Counted from the stretch's first letter, positions 42,782 through 52,109 are shown. The stretch: DNA of 64,000 nt from Nitrospiraceae bacterium (GCA_002726235.1 PBSN01000007.1:41813-105812); one strand, 5' to 3'. Notes: generated by a model not told the origin, from the sequence alone. Numbers and translations: made by a program.

Positions 42782-43508
42782 AGAAATGGATGCACAAACA
42801 GTGAACACAAAAGAAGCGGAATACGATGCCCTCAATACCAAATCAGCGGAAGATGTTTTGCAGTGGGCCTCTGAGACGTTTAGCGATCGAGGTGCGCTTA
42901 TGTCGAGTTTCGGGCTCGAGGATGTTGTCCTCATCGATATGATGGCCAAGATCAATCCCAAGGCACGTATCATTACCTTGGACACCGGGCGACTGAATCA
43001 AGAAACCTATGATGTGATGGATAAGATACGAGACAAGTACGGCGTCTCCATTGAGGTGATGTTTCCCGATGCGGAGAAGGTGCAAGCAATGGTACGAACC
43101 AAAGGGATGAACTTGTTCTACCATTCTCTTGAGAACCGCAAGGAGTGTTGTCGGATACGGAAGGTTGATATTCTCAACCGTTCGCTTGCCGATTTGGATG
43201 CGTGGATTACCGGGTTGCGCCGTGCCCAGGTCGTGACGCGAACCGAGACCAAAAAAGTCGAGATTGATCATGATCGCGGAGGAATGGTCAAAATAAACCC
43301 CATTGCTGATTGGGCGGTGAATCAAGTCTGGGACTATATTAAAGCCAACCATGTTCCGTTCAATGTTTTGCATGAGCGAGGGTATCCATCAATCGGATGT
43401 GCTCCCTGTACTCGTGCGATCTCGACTGGTGAGGATTTGCGGGCCGGGAGATGGTGGTGGGAGCTTCCGGAACATAAGGAATGTGGTCTTCACGTGCAAT
43501 CGCCCTAA
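42774..43508 (+). CDS. cysH: assimilatory APS reductase (CysH, 4Fe-4S type)
   Basis: 244 residues from ATG 42774, overlapping the reductase end; ATG 42786 is an alternative. It reduces adenylylsulfate to sulfite with thioredoxin. PP-loop-like MSSFGLEDVVLIDM, CCRIRKVDILNRSL and GCAPCTRAI: the paired CC plus CxxC bind 4Fe-4S, marking APS rather than PAPS specificity. The catalytic C-terminal ECGLH is present. Its product is the substrate of the reductase encoded just upstream. Confidence 0.95.
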   Translation: MLKEMDAQTVNTKEAEYDALNTKSAEDVLQWASETFSDRGALMSSFGLEDVVLIDMMAKINPKARIITLDTGRLNQETYDVMDKIRDKYGVSIEVMFPDAEKVQAMVRTKGMNLFYHSLENRKECCRIRKVDILNRSLADLDAWITGLRRAQVVTRTETKKVEIDHDRGGMVKINPIADWAVNQVWDYIKANHVPFNVLHERGYPSIGCAPCTRAISTGEDLRAGRWWWELPEHKECGLHVQSP

Positions 43509-43576
43509 CGAACTTTTCCGTATTGTATTTTAAAACAAAAGATAGTGTGCTTAGTGTCATTACATAAAAACGAGGT

Positions 43577-44083
43577 ATGGACGTGGAAAATATGACGGCA
43601 GAAAATATGAAAATAGACAAATGGGAATCTCAGAATCATGGTGGAAGCCCAACGACCAATGAAAGCAAGAAATATGCAATTTTTGTTGGGCGCTATCAAC
43701 CGTATCATCAGGGACATACCTCATTGATCATGCAAAAAATTAAGCAGGGAATTCCGGTATTAATCATGGTACGAGACATTGCTCCTGATGCAAAAAATCC
43801 TTTTACAACAGAGCAAACGGTTGAGATGATTGAAAAATTTCATTCAGATCACGGCCATGACGTGAAGGTCATGATCATCCCTGATATTGAAAGCGTGAAC
43901 TATGGGAGAGGCGTTGGATATGAAATCAATGAATTTACTCCGCCTGAAGACATTGGGTTTATCTCAGCAACAAAGATCAGACAATCCATTAAAGATTCCA
44001 ATGATGATTGGAGACTATTAGTTGATGAATCGATTCAGGCGGATGTAGAAAGGCACTTACTGGAAAGTGACGTAGAACTATAG
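43577..44083 (+). CDS. adenylyl/cytidylyltransferase-fold protein
   Basis: 168 residues. It has the nucleotidyltransferase motif VGRYQPYHQGH (HxGH) and the C-terminal ISATKIRQSI (the ISSTxxR equivalent). The overall pattern is like NMN adenylyltransferases, and the VNYGRGVGYEINEF segment also recalls a domain I have seen with APS kinases. DNA is more A+T-rich than the neighbours, with many AAA/ATT codons, suggesting transfer. Position between cysH and the TrpD2-like gene suggests nucleotide handling in sulfur assimilation, but the substrate is unproven. The N-terminal 30 residues look disordered. Confidence 0.75.
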   Translation: MDVENMTAENMKIDKWESQNHGGSPTTNESKKYAIFVGRYQPYHQGHTSLIMQKIKQGIPVLIMVRDIAPDAKNPFTTEQTVEMIEKFHSDHGHDVKVMIIPDIESVNYGRGVGYEINEFTPPEDIGFISATKIRQSIKDSNDDWRLLVDESIQADVERHLLESDVEL

Positions 44084-44094
44084 AAATAAAAAAA

Positions 44095-45150
44095 ATGTAC
44101 GCTGTGCCTCTCGATGAGATCATCGCGAAGGTGAGCCAAGGCCCGCGAGCTTCGAAAGATCTTACGTGGGGTGAGGCGAAAGCTGTTATGAAAGGGGTTG
44201 TTGAAGGCCGTGTGACCCCATTTCAAGTTGGCGCATTAGCTGTTGGTCTGCGGATCAAAGTCGAATCAGTAACCGAGTTAGCGGCATTTGCCAGTGCTGC
44301 CCGCGATTACCTCTCGGCAACTCCGTTTCCTGACGATATCGGGCTTCTTGATGTTCCCACCTATGCACGGGAACGGACGATCCGTTCGATGCTTGTTCCT
44401 GCGGCCATAATTGCCGTTGCGTGTGATGTCCCAGTGCTGATGCATGGGTGTGAGTCGCGTGGGTCATCTTGGAACACCGGTAGCACCTTACGGGCATTAG
44501 GCGTTCAAGCCGATGGGCACATGGCTGTGGCGTCTGACATGGTAAGGAAAACAGGGTTTGGGTATCTTGATATCGCGCTGTTTCATCCACCGATGAGTCG
44601 TTATCTTGATTTTGCGGAAAAGCTTGGGTCCACATCATTTTTCCATCCCGTTGCTTGTCTGCTGAATCCTGGACGTGCAAAGCGGCATCTCATTGGTATG
44701 TCTTCCGGACAGTATTTTGACAAGTTGGGGGAGACTCTTCGCATGCTTGGCTGTGACCATGGTTTGGTTGTCCAAGGGCAAGACGGTGAACCTGAACTTT
44801 CGATGATTCGGTTGCTGCGTACGTTCGAGGTGAATGCATCAATGAGTAGACCTTACGCAATGCGTCCTGCAGATTTTGCACTTTTATCGGGGACGGCTCG
44901 TGACTTTGCAATTGAAAGCGTTCAGGCAGAAGCGGCAGACATTGAACGGTTGTTGCAGAATGAGGTCACTGGAATCCGCACTGATGGGGCAGTGTTGAAT
45001 GCTGCGACCATGCTGTATTTAGGTGGAAAGGCCGCCACCATTCAAGAAGGGATCCCCGTGGCTCGTGAAGCGCTTCGATCTGGTGCGGCGCAAGAGGCGT
45101 TTGTCAAGATTCGAGACGTCGAACTGTCAGTCGATAATAACGCAAGGTAG
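44095..45150 (+). CDS. TrpD2-like glycosyltransferase family 3 protein
   Basis: 351 residues. Helical N-terminal domain (ASKDLTWGEAKAVMKGVVEGRVTPFQVGALAVGLRIK) and an alpha/beta domain like anthranilate phosphoribosyltransferase. The PRPP-site region reads VLMHGCESRGSSWNTGSTLRALGV rather than KHGNRSVSSKSGS, so it is a divergent TrpD2/YbiB-type member and probably not the tryptophan enzyme. No trp genes are nearby. It follows the nucleotidyltransferase by 11 bp. YbiB-type proteins are reported to bind nucleic acid; the role here is unknown. Confidence 0.8.
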   Translation: MYAVPLDEIIAKVSQGPRASKDLTWGEAKAVMKGVVEGRVTPFQVGALAVGLRIKVESVTELAAFASAARDYLSATPFPDDIGLLDVPTYARERTIRSMLVPAAIIAVACDVPVLMHGCESRGSSWNTGSTLRALGVQADGHMAVASDMVRKTGFGYLDIALFHPPMSRYLDFAEKLGSTSFFHPVACLLNPGRAKRHLIGMSSGQYFDKLGETLRMLGCDHGLVVQGQDGEPELSMIRLLRTFEVNASMSRPYAMRPADFALLSGTARDFAIESVQAEAADIERLLQNEVTGIRTDGAVLNAATMLYLGGKAATIQEGIPVAREALRSGAAQEAFVKIRDVELSVDNNAR

Positions 45151-45158
45151 CGGACATT

Positions 45159-45929
45159 ATGCAGGCATGGCTTGGTCAATCAGGTTTTCTCGGAACTCAC
45201 GGAACGTTTGGTGCCGATCTGAGTTTTATCTTGGCAGTGGTTTTTACGCTGCTATTTCTGTGGGGTTGGGTTCTTGCGCGGAACCGCAAAGGGAGCCACC
45301 ACCACATTGTCACTCTGTGGGCTATGGTTTCGATGATCGTCTACTTCGCAGGCTATTATTTTGCGCGGAACTTAGGTGTTCTGGCGGTTGAAGGCAAGGA
45401 AGGCTTCGGGGGATCTGACGAGTTGTACAACAACGTATTCCTCCCCATTTTGACCGCCCACATTACGGTTGTGGCGTTTGGGTTGATTATGGCGATGTAC
45501 ATGATCATTCTCGGTTTTCGTGTAGCAATCACGGTTAATGGCGAGCGTGTGTTGAGAGACGCAAAACTTGTACTAACTTGGCGGGGTGCCGTGAATGTTG
45601 TTTTATGGTCGTTGGGAATTTTTGCGCTGATTTTTGGCACCATTCGGTTGGGGAAGGGAGAATTCACGCTGAGTTGGGGGTTATTTGTTGTATACCTTGT
45701 CGGTTTCATCATCGTGCTCGCGGTGTTGATGATTGAGAAGATTATCGAACGAATTTGGCCAGATGGCTCGCGTCGTCACCGCATGCTTGGGCGTTTTACC
45801 ATGACTTTGTTTGTGATTGTGTTGATTACTAGCACGGCTACCTACGTCATGCTCTATATACTGTATCCAGCCAAGGTCGAAATTCTATCGCATGAGGCTA
45901 TGTATGCTGTTGAGCTCGCTGCAAGTTAA
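45159..45929 (+). CDS. DUF420-like multi-span membrane protein
   Basis: 256 residues with about six membrane spans. Histidines in the RKGSHHHIVTLWAM segment and in FLPILTAHITVVAFGLIMAMYM near membrane edges match the DUF420/CtaM-like pattern, a group linked to cytochrome oxidase assembly in some bacteria. A heme or copper-related role is inference. It follows the TrpD2-like gene by 8 bp. Confidence 0.72.
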   Translation: MQAWLGQSGFLGTHGTFGADLSFILAVVFTLLFLWGWVLARNRKGSHHHIVTLWAMVSMIVYFAGYYFARNLGVLAVEGKEGFGGSDELYNNVFLPILTAHITVVAFGLIMAMYMIILGFRVAITVNGERVLRDAKLVLTWRGAVNVVLWSLGIFALIFGTIRLGKGEFTLSWGLFVVYLVGFIIVLAVLMIEKIIERIWPDGSRRHRMLGRFTMTLFVIVLITSTATYVMLYILYPAKVEILSHEAMYAVELAAS

Positions 45930-46008
45930 GCCTCAGAAATGGTGTCTACGTACCAGTGGGATTTCGCGACTTGAATTTGATTGATCAGACTAGTATTGAC
46001 TATGGAAT

Positions 46009-46878
46009 ATGATGGTTACTGAGTATGAAGCCAAATCTATTCTGACTCCCACTGGAGGATTTCTTACTGGGTTTTCCCACACGCTTAATCCTTACGTGGG
46101 TTGTTCCTTAGGGAGAAGTCTGTGTGGCATGGCATGTTATGCGTCAGAAATGCGGTTTGCATCCTGCGAAATGCCTCACTGGGGACAATCGTTAAAGGTA
46201 AAATTAAATGCGGGGTCATTGTACCGGCGTGATCAGGCGAGAGCACGACAAAAGGGAGAACCGCTCTCAATTTTCATGTCGAGTGTGACAGATCCCTATG
46301 TGCCGCAAGAACGACGCTATCGTATTACTAGAGGGGTTCTTTCGGAAATGCTGGAGTCGCCGCCAGATATACTGGTGATTCAGACTCATACGCCAAATGT
46401 GCTTTGGGATGTTGAGACCTTGTATCGCCTCCACAAGCAATGTTATTTGACGGTGCAGATTAGCATTGAAACCGATCAGGAGACGCTTGCAGGTTTTCCA
46501 CGACATGCCTATTCGGTTTCTGCGCGATTAGCTGCACTGCGTGAATTGACGAAGGCTGGTTTGAAGACTGTTGGGGTAGTAAGTCCACTTCTTCCATTGG
46601 CGGAACCGGAATTGTTTGCAGCTTGTCTCGGTGAGGCGGCATCGGCGGTGATTCTTGACCACTACCTGATTGGTGATGGAAGTCCTAATGGCATGCGTAC
46701 TAGAAGAAAAAAGCCCTTTCACTACCTGCCTGTCCCCGAGTTAATTGCGGAGGCTGATTGTGATGCTTGGAATACGTTGGGAAAATTTTACCAAGTGGTG
46801 GAAACTTTTCAGAGAATCTTAGGCAGTGATCGTGTCGGCGTGAGTGCGGAAGGTTTCCAGGCGATGGCAGGAAATTGA
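46009..46878 (+). CDS. radical SAM protein, spore-photoproduct-lyase-like
   Basis: 289 residues. It begins with the segment TLNPYVGCSLGRSLCGMACYASE, where a canonical CxxxCxxC would be expected after NPY. Here the cysteines are spaced C-x6-C-x3-C, an atypical cluster loop I recall for a subgroup of Rv2578c-like radical SAM proteins. SIFMSSVTDPYVPQE and LTVQISIETDQE match that subgroup. Substrate unknown. A short gap with an inverted repeat separates it from pyrE. Confidence 0.78.
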   Translation: MMVTEYEAKSILTPTGGFLTGFSHTLNPYVGCSLGRSLCGMACYASEMRFASCEMPHWGQSLKVKLNAGSLYRRDQARARQKGEPLSIFMSSVTDPYVPQERRYRITRGVLSEMLESPPDILVIQTHTPNVLWDVETLYRLHKQCYLTVQISIETDQETLAGFPRHAYSVSARLAALRELTKAGLKTVGVVSPLLPLAEPELFAACLGEAASAVILDHYLIGDGSPNGMRTRRKKPFHYLPVPELIAEADCDAWNTLGKFYQVVETFQRILGSDRVGVSAEGFQAMAGN

Positions 46879-46901
46879 AATGAAGCATGGAGATGCAATG
46901 C

Positions 46902-46970
46902 TAAATAATGAATGATGAATGGTGAAAGAGATGAGTAGCAGTGACAATGATCTTGGACACTCATTATTTA
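46902..46970. repeat. short inverted repeat element
   Basis: TAAATAATGA (46902-46911) and TCATTATTTA (46961-46970) are perfect 10-bp inverted copies separated by 49 bp, in an A+T-rich gap with ATGAATGATGAATG-type sub-repeats. It could fold into a large stem or be a miniature element remnant. It is not a classical terminator. Confidence 0.4.
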
Positions 46971-47010
46971 TCATTATGAGTTTTGCATTTCAGTCACCGG
47001 TGGCCTGTCC

Positions 47011-47604
47011 ATGGATGTGAAACAGGCGCTGGTTCGCGCTTTCGTTGAAACTGGTGCGTTTCAATGGGACAAGTCGAGTCCATTTGTTCTCGCATCGGGG
47101 GTGAAGAGTGAGTACTATGTTGATTGTCGCCGCTTTCTTTCTGATCCGGCCAACTGTCTCTTGGTTGCCGAGGCGGCTTATTCTTTAGTGTCGTCACTAG
47201 GAATTACTGCCGTTGGGGGACTGGTGCTTGGCGCGGTGCCGTTTTCAACTAGTCTTGCGATCGTTGCGCATCAGAGGAGTAGTGGGAATGAGCATTGGCG
47301 CACTTTCATGGTTCGCAAAGAACCAAAAACATATGGACTTGGAAATCTCATTGAGGGAGATCTTCGTTCAGGCGATCAAGTATTGATTGTGGATGATGTA
47401 TTGACCAGCGGAAAGTCTATTGGTTGTGCGATCGAATCCCTCATGCAGTCCGACCTCGATGTCTGTGTGAATCATGTGCTGGTCATTGTGGATCGTCAGG
47501 AGCAAAACGGACGTCAGCAGCTTGAACAACAGTATGGAGTCAAGAGCCACAGTATTCTGATGCTTGATGAGCTCAAAGCGGCTCAGATTATGCTCAGGCC
47601 ATGA
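47011..47604 (+). CDS. pyrE: orotate phosphoribosyltransferase PyrE
   Basis: 197 residues. It forms OMP from orotate and PRPP in pyrimidine synthesis. The PRPP motif is VLIVDDVLTSGKS. SSPFVLASGVKSEYYVDCRRF and FMVRKEPKTYGLGNLIEGDL are family signatures. Standalone, with no other pyr genes adjacent. The start ATG lies just after GTCC with no strong ribosome site, but the N-terminus aligns with the family. Confidence 0.95.
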   Translation: MDVKQALVRAFVETGAFQWDKSSPFVLASGVKSEYYVDCRRFLSDPANCLLVAEAAYSLVSSLGITAVGGLVLGAVPFSTSLAIVAHQRSSGNEHWRTFMVRKEPKTYGLGNLIEGDLRSGDQVLIVDDVLTSGKSIGCAIESLMQSDLDVCVNHVLVIVDRQEQNGRQQLEQQYGVKSHSILMLDELKAAQIMLRP

Positions 47605-48000
47605 GACTCTTTTGCACCTTAACAAGGTATGTTGCTGACCTTGAGAGGGAGGCGAAGCTTTTTGATGGCAGGGCCATGCCTAACTCATGTCATTGGTAAA
47701 AATGACGGATTTCTTGACAATAAAAAGTGATCTTTAGTAGAGTGCGCAGCGTTTTTGGATCCCTTCATGGGACTTGCCTTCAGCGATCAACTCTACATCT
47801 CAAGCAGGGGTGGGTGGTCGATCGTTTTTTGCGGTCGGCGTGGTTCCCGTGGGGATGCTATGGGCAGGGTTTCGGGGTTTGGGAATCTAAAGCGATCGTT
47901 TTTTTGCAAGCCAGTTTTTCCTTACACATGGGAAGCATGTTTAGCTCTTTAGCTTAGTGGGGATGCTTGTTTGGATGTGTGTACGGGAAAAGGGGGTGGT
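47605..48000. other. long leader region of atp operon
   Basis: About 395 bp between pyrE and atpI. It holds the atp promoter (47714-47743) and a transcribed leader of about 250 nt. Two overlapping small ORFs at 47727-47957 are dismissed for lack of domain features. The leader contains two GATCGTTTTTT runs (about 47819 and 47902) and an AAGCAT...ATGCTT inverted repeat near 47933-47970. A cis-regulatory structure is possible. Confidence 0.45.
47714..47743 (+). promoter_or_regulatory. atp operon promoter
   Basis: TTGACA (47714-47719), 18-bp spacer, TAGAGT (47738-47743). Predicted start near 47750 gives a long untranslated leader before atpI. It is the only good promoter in this gap, and the nine atp genes downstream are closely packed. 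Confidence 0.6.
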
Positions 48001-48447
48001 GTGAGTGAAGGGAGCAGAAAGATTGTTTTCAAAGTTTGGCCAGTGATTCGATATCATCTCCTTGGGGCATTAGTTCTTGCCGGGGTTCTTCTTTTTTTCG
48101 GATTGCCCAATGCGGGCTTTAGTCTTCTCTTTGGCGCGGTCTTAGGCACCATCAACGCTGCGGTGATGGCGAAGCGGTTGGATGACTCCGTCGCGCTAGT
48201 TTCAGGAAAACAGAATTTATATCTATATGTTGGGATGGCTTCTCGGTTTTGTCTTGTTTTAGCGCTAATGGGAATGGGATTTTATTTCTTTCAACTTCAT
48301 ATAGTGAGCCTGCTCTCTGGTTTTCTTCTTTTCCAGATTATGTGCCTTTTTGTTCTTTGGAGAGAGGCTAGGGAACCAGTTCCTGAGAAAAGCATAAAGC
48401 ACGGTTGCACCGTGAGTGTTCAGCACGAGGGATACTTAAAGAGATGA
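48001..48447 (+). CDS. atpI: ATP synthase subunit I (AtpI)
   Basis: 148 residues from GTG 48001 (AAGGGGGT just upstream); the track TTG is ten codons earlier. About four membrane spans (VIRYHLLGALVLAGVLLFF, AGFSLLFGAVLGTINAAVM and two more). AtpI assists c-ring assembly and is encoded first in many atp operons. Sequence conservation is weak, so the call leans on topology and its ATGA overlap with atpB. Confidence 0.82.
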   Translation: MSEGSRKIVFKVWPVIRYHLLGALVLAGVLLFFGLPNAGFSLLFGAVLGTINAAVMAKRLDDSVALVSGKQNLYLYVGMASRFCLVLALMGMGFYFFQLHIVSLLSGFLLFQIMCLFVLWREAREPVPEKSIKHGCTVSVQHEGYLKR

Positions 48448-49163
48448 CCGGAGAAAAACATGGTGTGGCCGAACATCTTGAGCATTCGGAGTGGGTGCCC
48501 CCGTTTCTCGGCTATGCCGTTCATCTTGATACTTTTTTGATGACCGGGATTGTCGTAGGGTTCTTGATCGTCATTCTCTTCTTGCTTATGAGAAGCTTGC
48601 ATGATGGTGCTCCAACTGGGCTTCAGAATTTCTTGGAGGTTGTTGTTGAATTTATCGAAGATCTCGTCAGGGAGAACCTCCCTGTCTATGTTTCTTGGGT
48701 GACGCCTCTCGCTCTCACGCTTTTTATCTTTATTTTGTTGGGAAACTGGCTTGGTGAAATCCCTGGGATGCAATCTCCAACAGCCGACATTAACACGACG
48801 GTCAGTCTTGGTCTCATTTCTTTCACCTTACTACTGTATTTTAGCTTGAAGCATAAAGGACTTGGCTATTTTTCTGAGTTTTTATTCCACCCGTTTGGCA
48901 AATGGTTCATTCCGGTCAATCTTTTTATGAAAGTTATCGAGGAAGTGGCAAAGCCAGCAAGCCTCTCCCTGCGGTTATTTGGCAATATGTTTGCTGGGCA
49001 TGTGGTGATTCTCTTAATTGCTTATATGATTCCTTGGTATTTGAATTGGGCTGTGGGGGTTGTATGGTTGGGTTGGCATCTGTTCGTTGGCCTTATCCAA
49101 GCTTTTGTCTTTACCATCCTAACCGTGGTGTATATCGCGATCGGACAGCAAAAAGAACACTAA
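48444..49163 (+). CDS. atpB: ATP synthase subunit a (AtpB)
   Basis: 239 residues from ATG 48444; the track start lies within atpI. About five or six membrane spans. The essential Arg is in KPASLSLRLFGNMFAGH, and FIFILLGNWLGEIPGMQSPTADINTTVSL is typical. It forms the proton half-channels against the c-ring. Confidence 0.96.
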   Translation: MTGEKHGVAEHLEHSEWVPPFLGYAVHLDTFLMTGIVVGFLIVILFLLMRSLHDGAPTGLQNFLEVVVEFIEDLVRENLPVYVSWVTPLALTLFIFILLGNWLGEIPGMQSPTADINTTVSLGLISFTLLLYFSLKHKGLGYFSEFLFHPFGKWFIPVNLFMKVIEEVAKPASLSLRLFGNMFAGHVVILLIAYMIPWYLNWAVGVVWLGWHLFVGLIQAFVFTILTVVYIAIGQQKEH

Positions 49164-49207
49164 ATGATTCGTTAAGGCGATCAATTAGTCAATAAGGAGG
49201 GTGAATC

Positions 49208-49474
49208 GTGGAACCAGGAACAATTATCATCGCAGCAACGGCCGTTTCTATTGGTCTTATTCTCGGGGCCGCGGGGCTTGGCTCTGCCATTGGGTGGGGA
49301 CTGATTACTGCAAAAGCCCTCGAAGGAATTGCACGACAACCTGAAATGCGGCCGCAGCTTCTCTTTAATATGTTTATTTTTGCGGGACTCATGGAGTCCT
49401 TCCCGTTTATTGTCATGGCCTTTGCTCTCTGGTTTCTCTTCGCCAATCCGTTTATGCTGCAATTGGCGGGATGA
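49208..49474 (+). CDS. atpE: ATP synthase subunit c (AtpE)
   Basis: 88 residues, GTG start with AAGGAGGGT upstream. Two-helix hairpin with the polar loop ARQPEM and the ion-binding Glu in FAGLMESFPFI. Helix 1 (GLILGAAGLGSAIGWG) lacks the Gln used in sodium-type rings, so proton coupling is the better inference. Confidence 0.97.
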   Translation: MEPGTIIIAATAVSIGLILGAAGLGSAIGWGLITAKALEGIARQPEMRPQLLFNMFIFAGLMESFPFIVMAFALWFLFANPFMLQLAG

Positions 49475-49526
49475 ACACCATGAAATCGTAGGCAAACGCT
49501 AAGGACAAGAAAAGGCGAGGATAATT

Positions 49527-50012
49527 GTGGAACTGAATTTGACTGTTTTTGGGCAATGGATAACATTTTTCCTGCTCCTTTTTCTGCTGACAAAATTTCT
49601 CTATGCCCCTTTAAGCAGGGTGATGAAGAACAGGACAGCCAAAATCCAAGAGGGGTTAGATGCTGCTGAAAAAGCTCGTCACGATCTGGCAGAGGCTAAA
49701 GCATTCTATGAAGCTCAACAGGTGAAGGCTAAAACGGAAGCCCAGGAGATCATCCAAAAGGCCCAACATCGAGCCGGAGCGCTCAAGGAAGAGTTTGTTG
49801 CTCAAGCCAAAGAAGAATCCAACCGTATTATCCAGAAGGCGCGTGAAGATGTTCAGCTTGAATGGGAAAAAGCCCGGATGGAACTCAAGCGGGAAATGGC
49901 TGACATCATTTTCATTGCCACCGGAAAGGTTCTTGGGGAAACCATCGATCGGGATCGTCACATGGCGCTTGTCACGGATGTGGTTGAAAATGTAAAGGTC
50001 GACGGTGTCTGA
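49527..50012 (+). CDS. atpF: ATP synthase subunit b (AtpF)
   Basis: 161 residues, GTG start. One N-terminal span (LTVFGQWITFFLLLFLLTKFLYAPL) followed by a long charged helix (AAEKARHDLAEAKAFYEAQQ onward), the peripheral stalk. Only one b gene is present, so a homodimer is expected. The stop overlaps atpH by 8 bp. Confidence 0.95.
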   Translation: MELNLTVFGQWITFFLLLFLLTKFLYAPLSRVMKNRTAKIQEGLDAAEKARHDLAEAKAFYEAQQVKAKTEAQEIIQKAQHRAGALKEEFVAQAKEESNRIIQKAREDVQLEWEKARMELKREMADIIFIATGKVLGETIDRDRHMALVTDVVENVKVDGV

Positions 50013-50550
50013 CCATAGAGCCACAAATCGATACGCTGATGCTATCTATCAGCTTGCTAAGGAAAAAGGGGAAGAATCGCTTTGGAATGAAGAATTGGGT
50101 AAAGCTATGGCTGTTCTTCATTCAACAAAGGTTGTTCAGATTCTCTCGCATCCCAAACTTGATCTTTCCAAAAAATGGGATGTGCTTGAGTCGTTTTTTG
50201 GAGATGGCAGGGCCATTCCTCTTCGAAAACCAACGCTCAATCTCGTGAAACTTCTTCTCCAGAATCACCGAATCTCTCTTATTGCAGCGATCCGTGAAAA
50301 ATTTCAGGTTTTCTGGGAAAGAGATCAAGGAACGGTTTCTGTTCGATTGACTACGGCCGTTTCGTTGACATCTGAGGAACAAGGAACCATGAAAGCAATA
50401 CTGGAGGCATCTTTAGGCAAGACTGTCCGTTTAGACCAAATAGTAGATCTCTCTATCTTGGGAGGAGCGGTTATTCAGATTGAAGACCAAATGATTGATG
50501 GAAGTCTCCAGGCGAAAATGAGGATTATGCGGGAAGAATTGGTAGCCTAA
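50005..50550 (+). CDS. atpH: ATP synthase subunit delta (AtpH)
   Basis: 181 residues, GTG start in the atpF end. Helical N-terminal domain (TNRYADAIYQLAKEKGEE) and a C-terminal domain ending LGGAVIQIEDQMIDGSLQAKM, the conserved OSCP/delta signature. It joins the stalk to the top of F1. Confidence 0.95.
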   Translation: MSDHRATNRYADAIYQLAKEKGEESLWNEELGKAMAVLHSTKVVQILSHPKLDLSKKWDVLESFFGDGRAIPLRKPTLNLVKLLLQNHRISLIAAIREKFQVFWERDQGTVSVRLTTAVSLTSEEQGTMKAILEASLGKTVRLDQIVDLSILGGAVIQIEDQMIDGSLQAKMRIMREELVA

Positions 50551-50600
50551 AGGAGCCACCCGGCGTTATCAGAAACGACTCTAGATAGAAGGGATTTTTC

Positions 50601-52109
50601 ATGTCCATCAAGACTTCAGAGATCAGTTCAATAATCAAACAGCAGATCGAAAACCTGGATGTTCCTCTTCTTTCATCCGATACCGGGGTTATTATTGCAG
50701 TGGGAGATGGAATCGCCCGTATTTCAGGACTCAAAGGAGTTATGGCCAGTGAAATGTTGGAATTTCCTGGAGGAACCACGGGCATGGCGCTCAACCTAGA
50801 GGAAGATAGTGTAGGAGCGGTCATTCTTGGAGCGTATGAGCATCTGAAAGAAGGTGATCAGGTCAAGACTACTGGAAAAATTATGGAGGTTCCTGTAGGA
50901 GATGCTCTCATTGGCCGTGTGGTAAATGGAATTGGCAAACCTATTGATGCGAAAGGACCCATTCACGCCACTTCTCACAGTCCCGTAGAGAAAATTGCTC
51001 CAGGCGTGATTGCTAGACAGTCGGTCAGTACTCCTCTCCAGACTGGGATCAAAGCCATTGACACGATGATTCCAATTGGAAGAGGGCAGAGGGAGTTAAT
51101 CATCGGGGATCGGCAAACAGGCAAAACCGCGATTGCTATTGATACCATCATCAATCAAAAAGGGAAAAACTGTATCTGTGTCTACGTTGGTGTTGGCCAA
51201 AAGGCGTCGAGTGTTGCGCAAGTGGTGACAGTTCTACAGGAACATGGGGCGATGGAATATACGATTGTGGTTGCAGCCAATGCAAGTGATCCTGCCTCAA
51301 TGCAATATATTGCGCCTTATGCTGGATGTGCCATGGGAGAATATTTTCGAGATAATGCCAAAGAAGCCTTGATTGTTTATGATGATCTGACCAAACATGC
51401 CTGGGCATATCGTCAGATTTCTCTGTTGCTGAGAAGACCGCCAGCCCGTGAGGCTTATCCGGGGGACGTTTTCTACCTCCATTCCAGACTGCTAGAACGG
51501 GCTGCCCGTCTTAGTCCTGAATTTGGAGGGGGCTCATTGACGGCGCTTCCCATTATCGAGACCCAGGCTGCTGATGTGTCTGCGTATATTCCAACCAATG
51601 TTATTTCTATTACTGATGGGCAGATCTATTTAGAAACGGATCTTTTTTATGCTGGGATTCGACCAGCTATTAATCCTGGGTTGTCGGTGTCACGTGTGGG
51701 AGGGGCAGCTCAAATTAAGGGAATGAAACAGGTTGCTGGAAAACTTCGTTTGACGTTGGCTCAGTTTCGGGAGCTGGCAGCCTTTGCCCAGTTTGCCTCA
51801 GACTTGGATAAAACAACCAAGGCTCAGATTGATGTGGGGATGCGGGTAACGGAGCTTCTGAAACAACCTCAATACAGCCCTATGGATGTAGAAAATCAAA
51901 TTATGGTTGTGTTTGCTGTAATCAATGGGTTTATGGATGATGTTGCTGTCGAAAAAGTTAGTGACTTTGAAGAAGCCTTCCTTTCGTATATGAAGGCAAC
52001 ACATCCTGATATCGGGCAAAAAATTTCCTCTGAAAAAGTCATTAGTGATGAAACACGTGAAGCCATGAAAAAAGCATTACAAGACTTTAAGTCAACCGCA
52101 GCCTTTTAA
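50601..52109 (+). CDS. atpA: ATP synthase subunit alpha (AtpA)
   Basis: 502 residues, the usual length. P-loop [29 protein letters not shown], and the family signature around [17 protein letters not shown]. Noncatalytic nucleotide-binding subunit of F1. Confidence 0.98.
   Translation: MSIKTSEISSIIKQQIENLDVPLLSSDTGVIIAVGDGIARISGLKGVMASEMLEFPGGTTGMALNLEEDSVGAVILGAYEHLKEGDQVKTTGKIMEVPVGDALIGRVVNGIGKPIDAKGPIHATSHSPVEKIAPGVIARQSVSTPLQTGIKAIDTMIPIGRGQRELIIGDRQTGKTAIAIDTIINQKGKNCICVYVGVGQKASSVAQVVTVLQEHGAMEYTIVVAANASDPASMQYIAPYAGCAMGEYFRDNAKEALIVYDDLTKHAWAYRQISLLLRRPPAREAYPGDVFYLHSRLLERAARLSPEFGGGSLTALPIIETQAADVSAYIPTNVISITDGQIYLETDLFYAGIRPAINPGLSVSRVGGAAQIKGMKQVAGKLRLTLAQFRELAAFAQFASDLDKTTKAQIDVGMRVTELLKQPQYSPMDVENQIMVVFAVINGFMDDVAVEKVSDFEEAFLSYMKATHPDIGQKISSEKVISDETREAMKKALQDFKSTAAF

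Noticed and set aside
47727-47957. 76-residue ORF before atpI
   Set aside because: Starts at the promoter itself, has no domain-like features, and is best read as untranslated leader.
49665-49680. Second copy of the GCTGAAAAA repeat end
   Set aside because: The word lies in the coding sequence of atpF and lacks the rest of the palindromic element.
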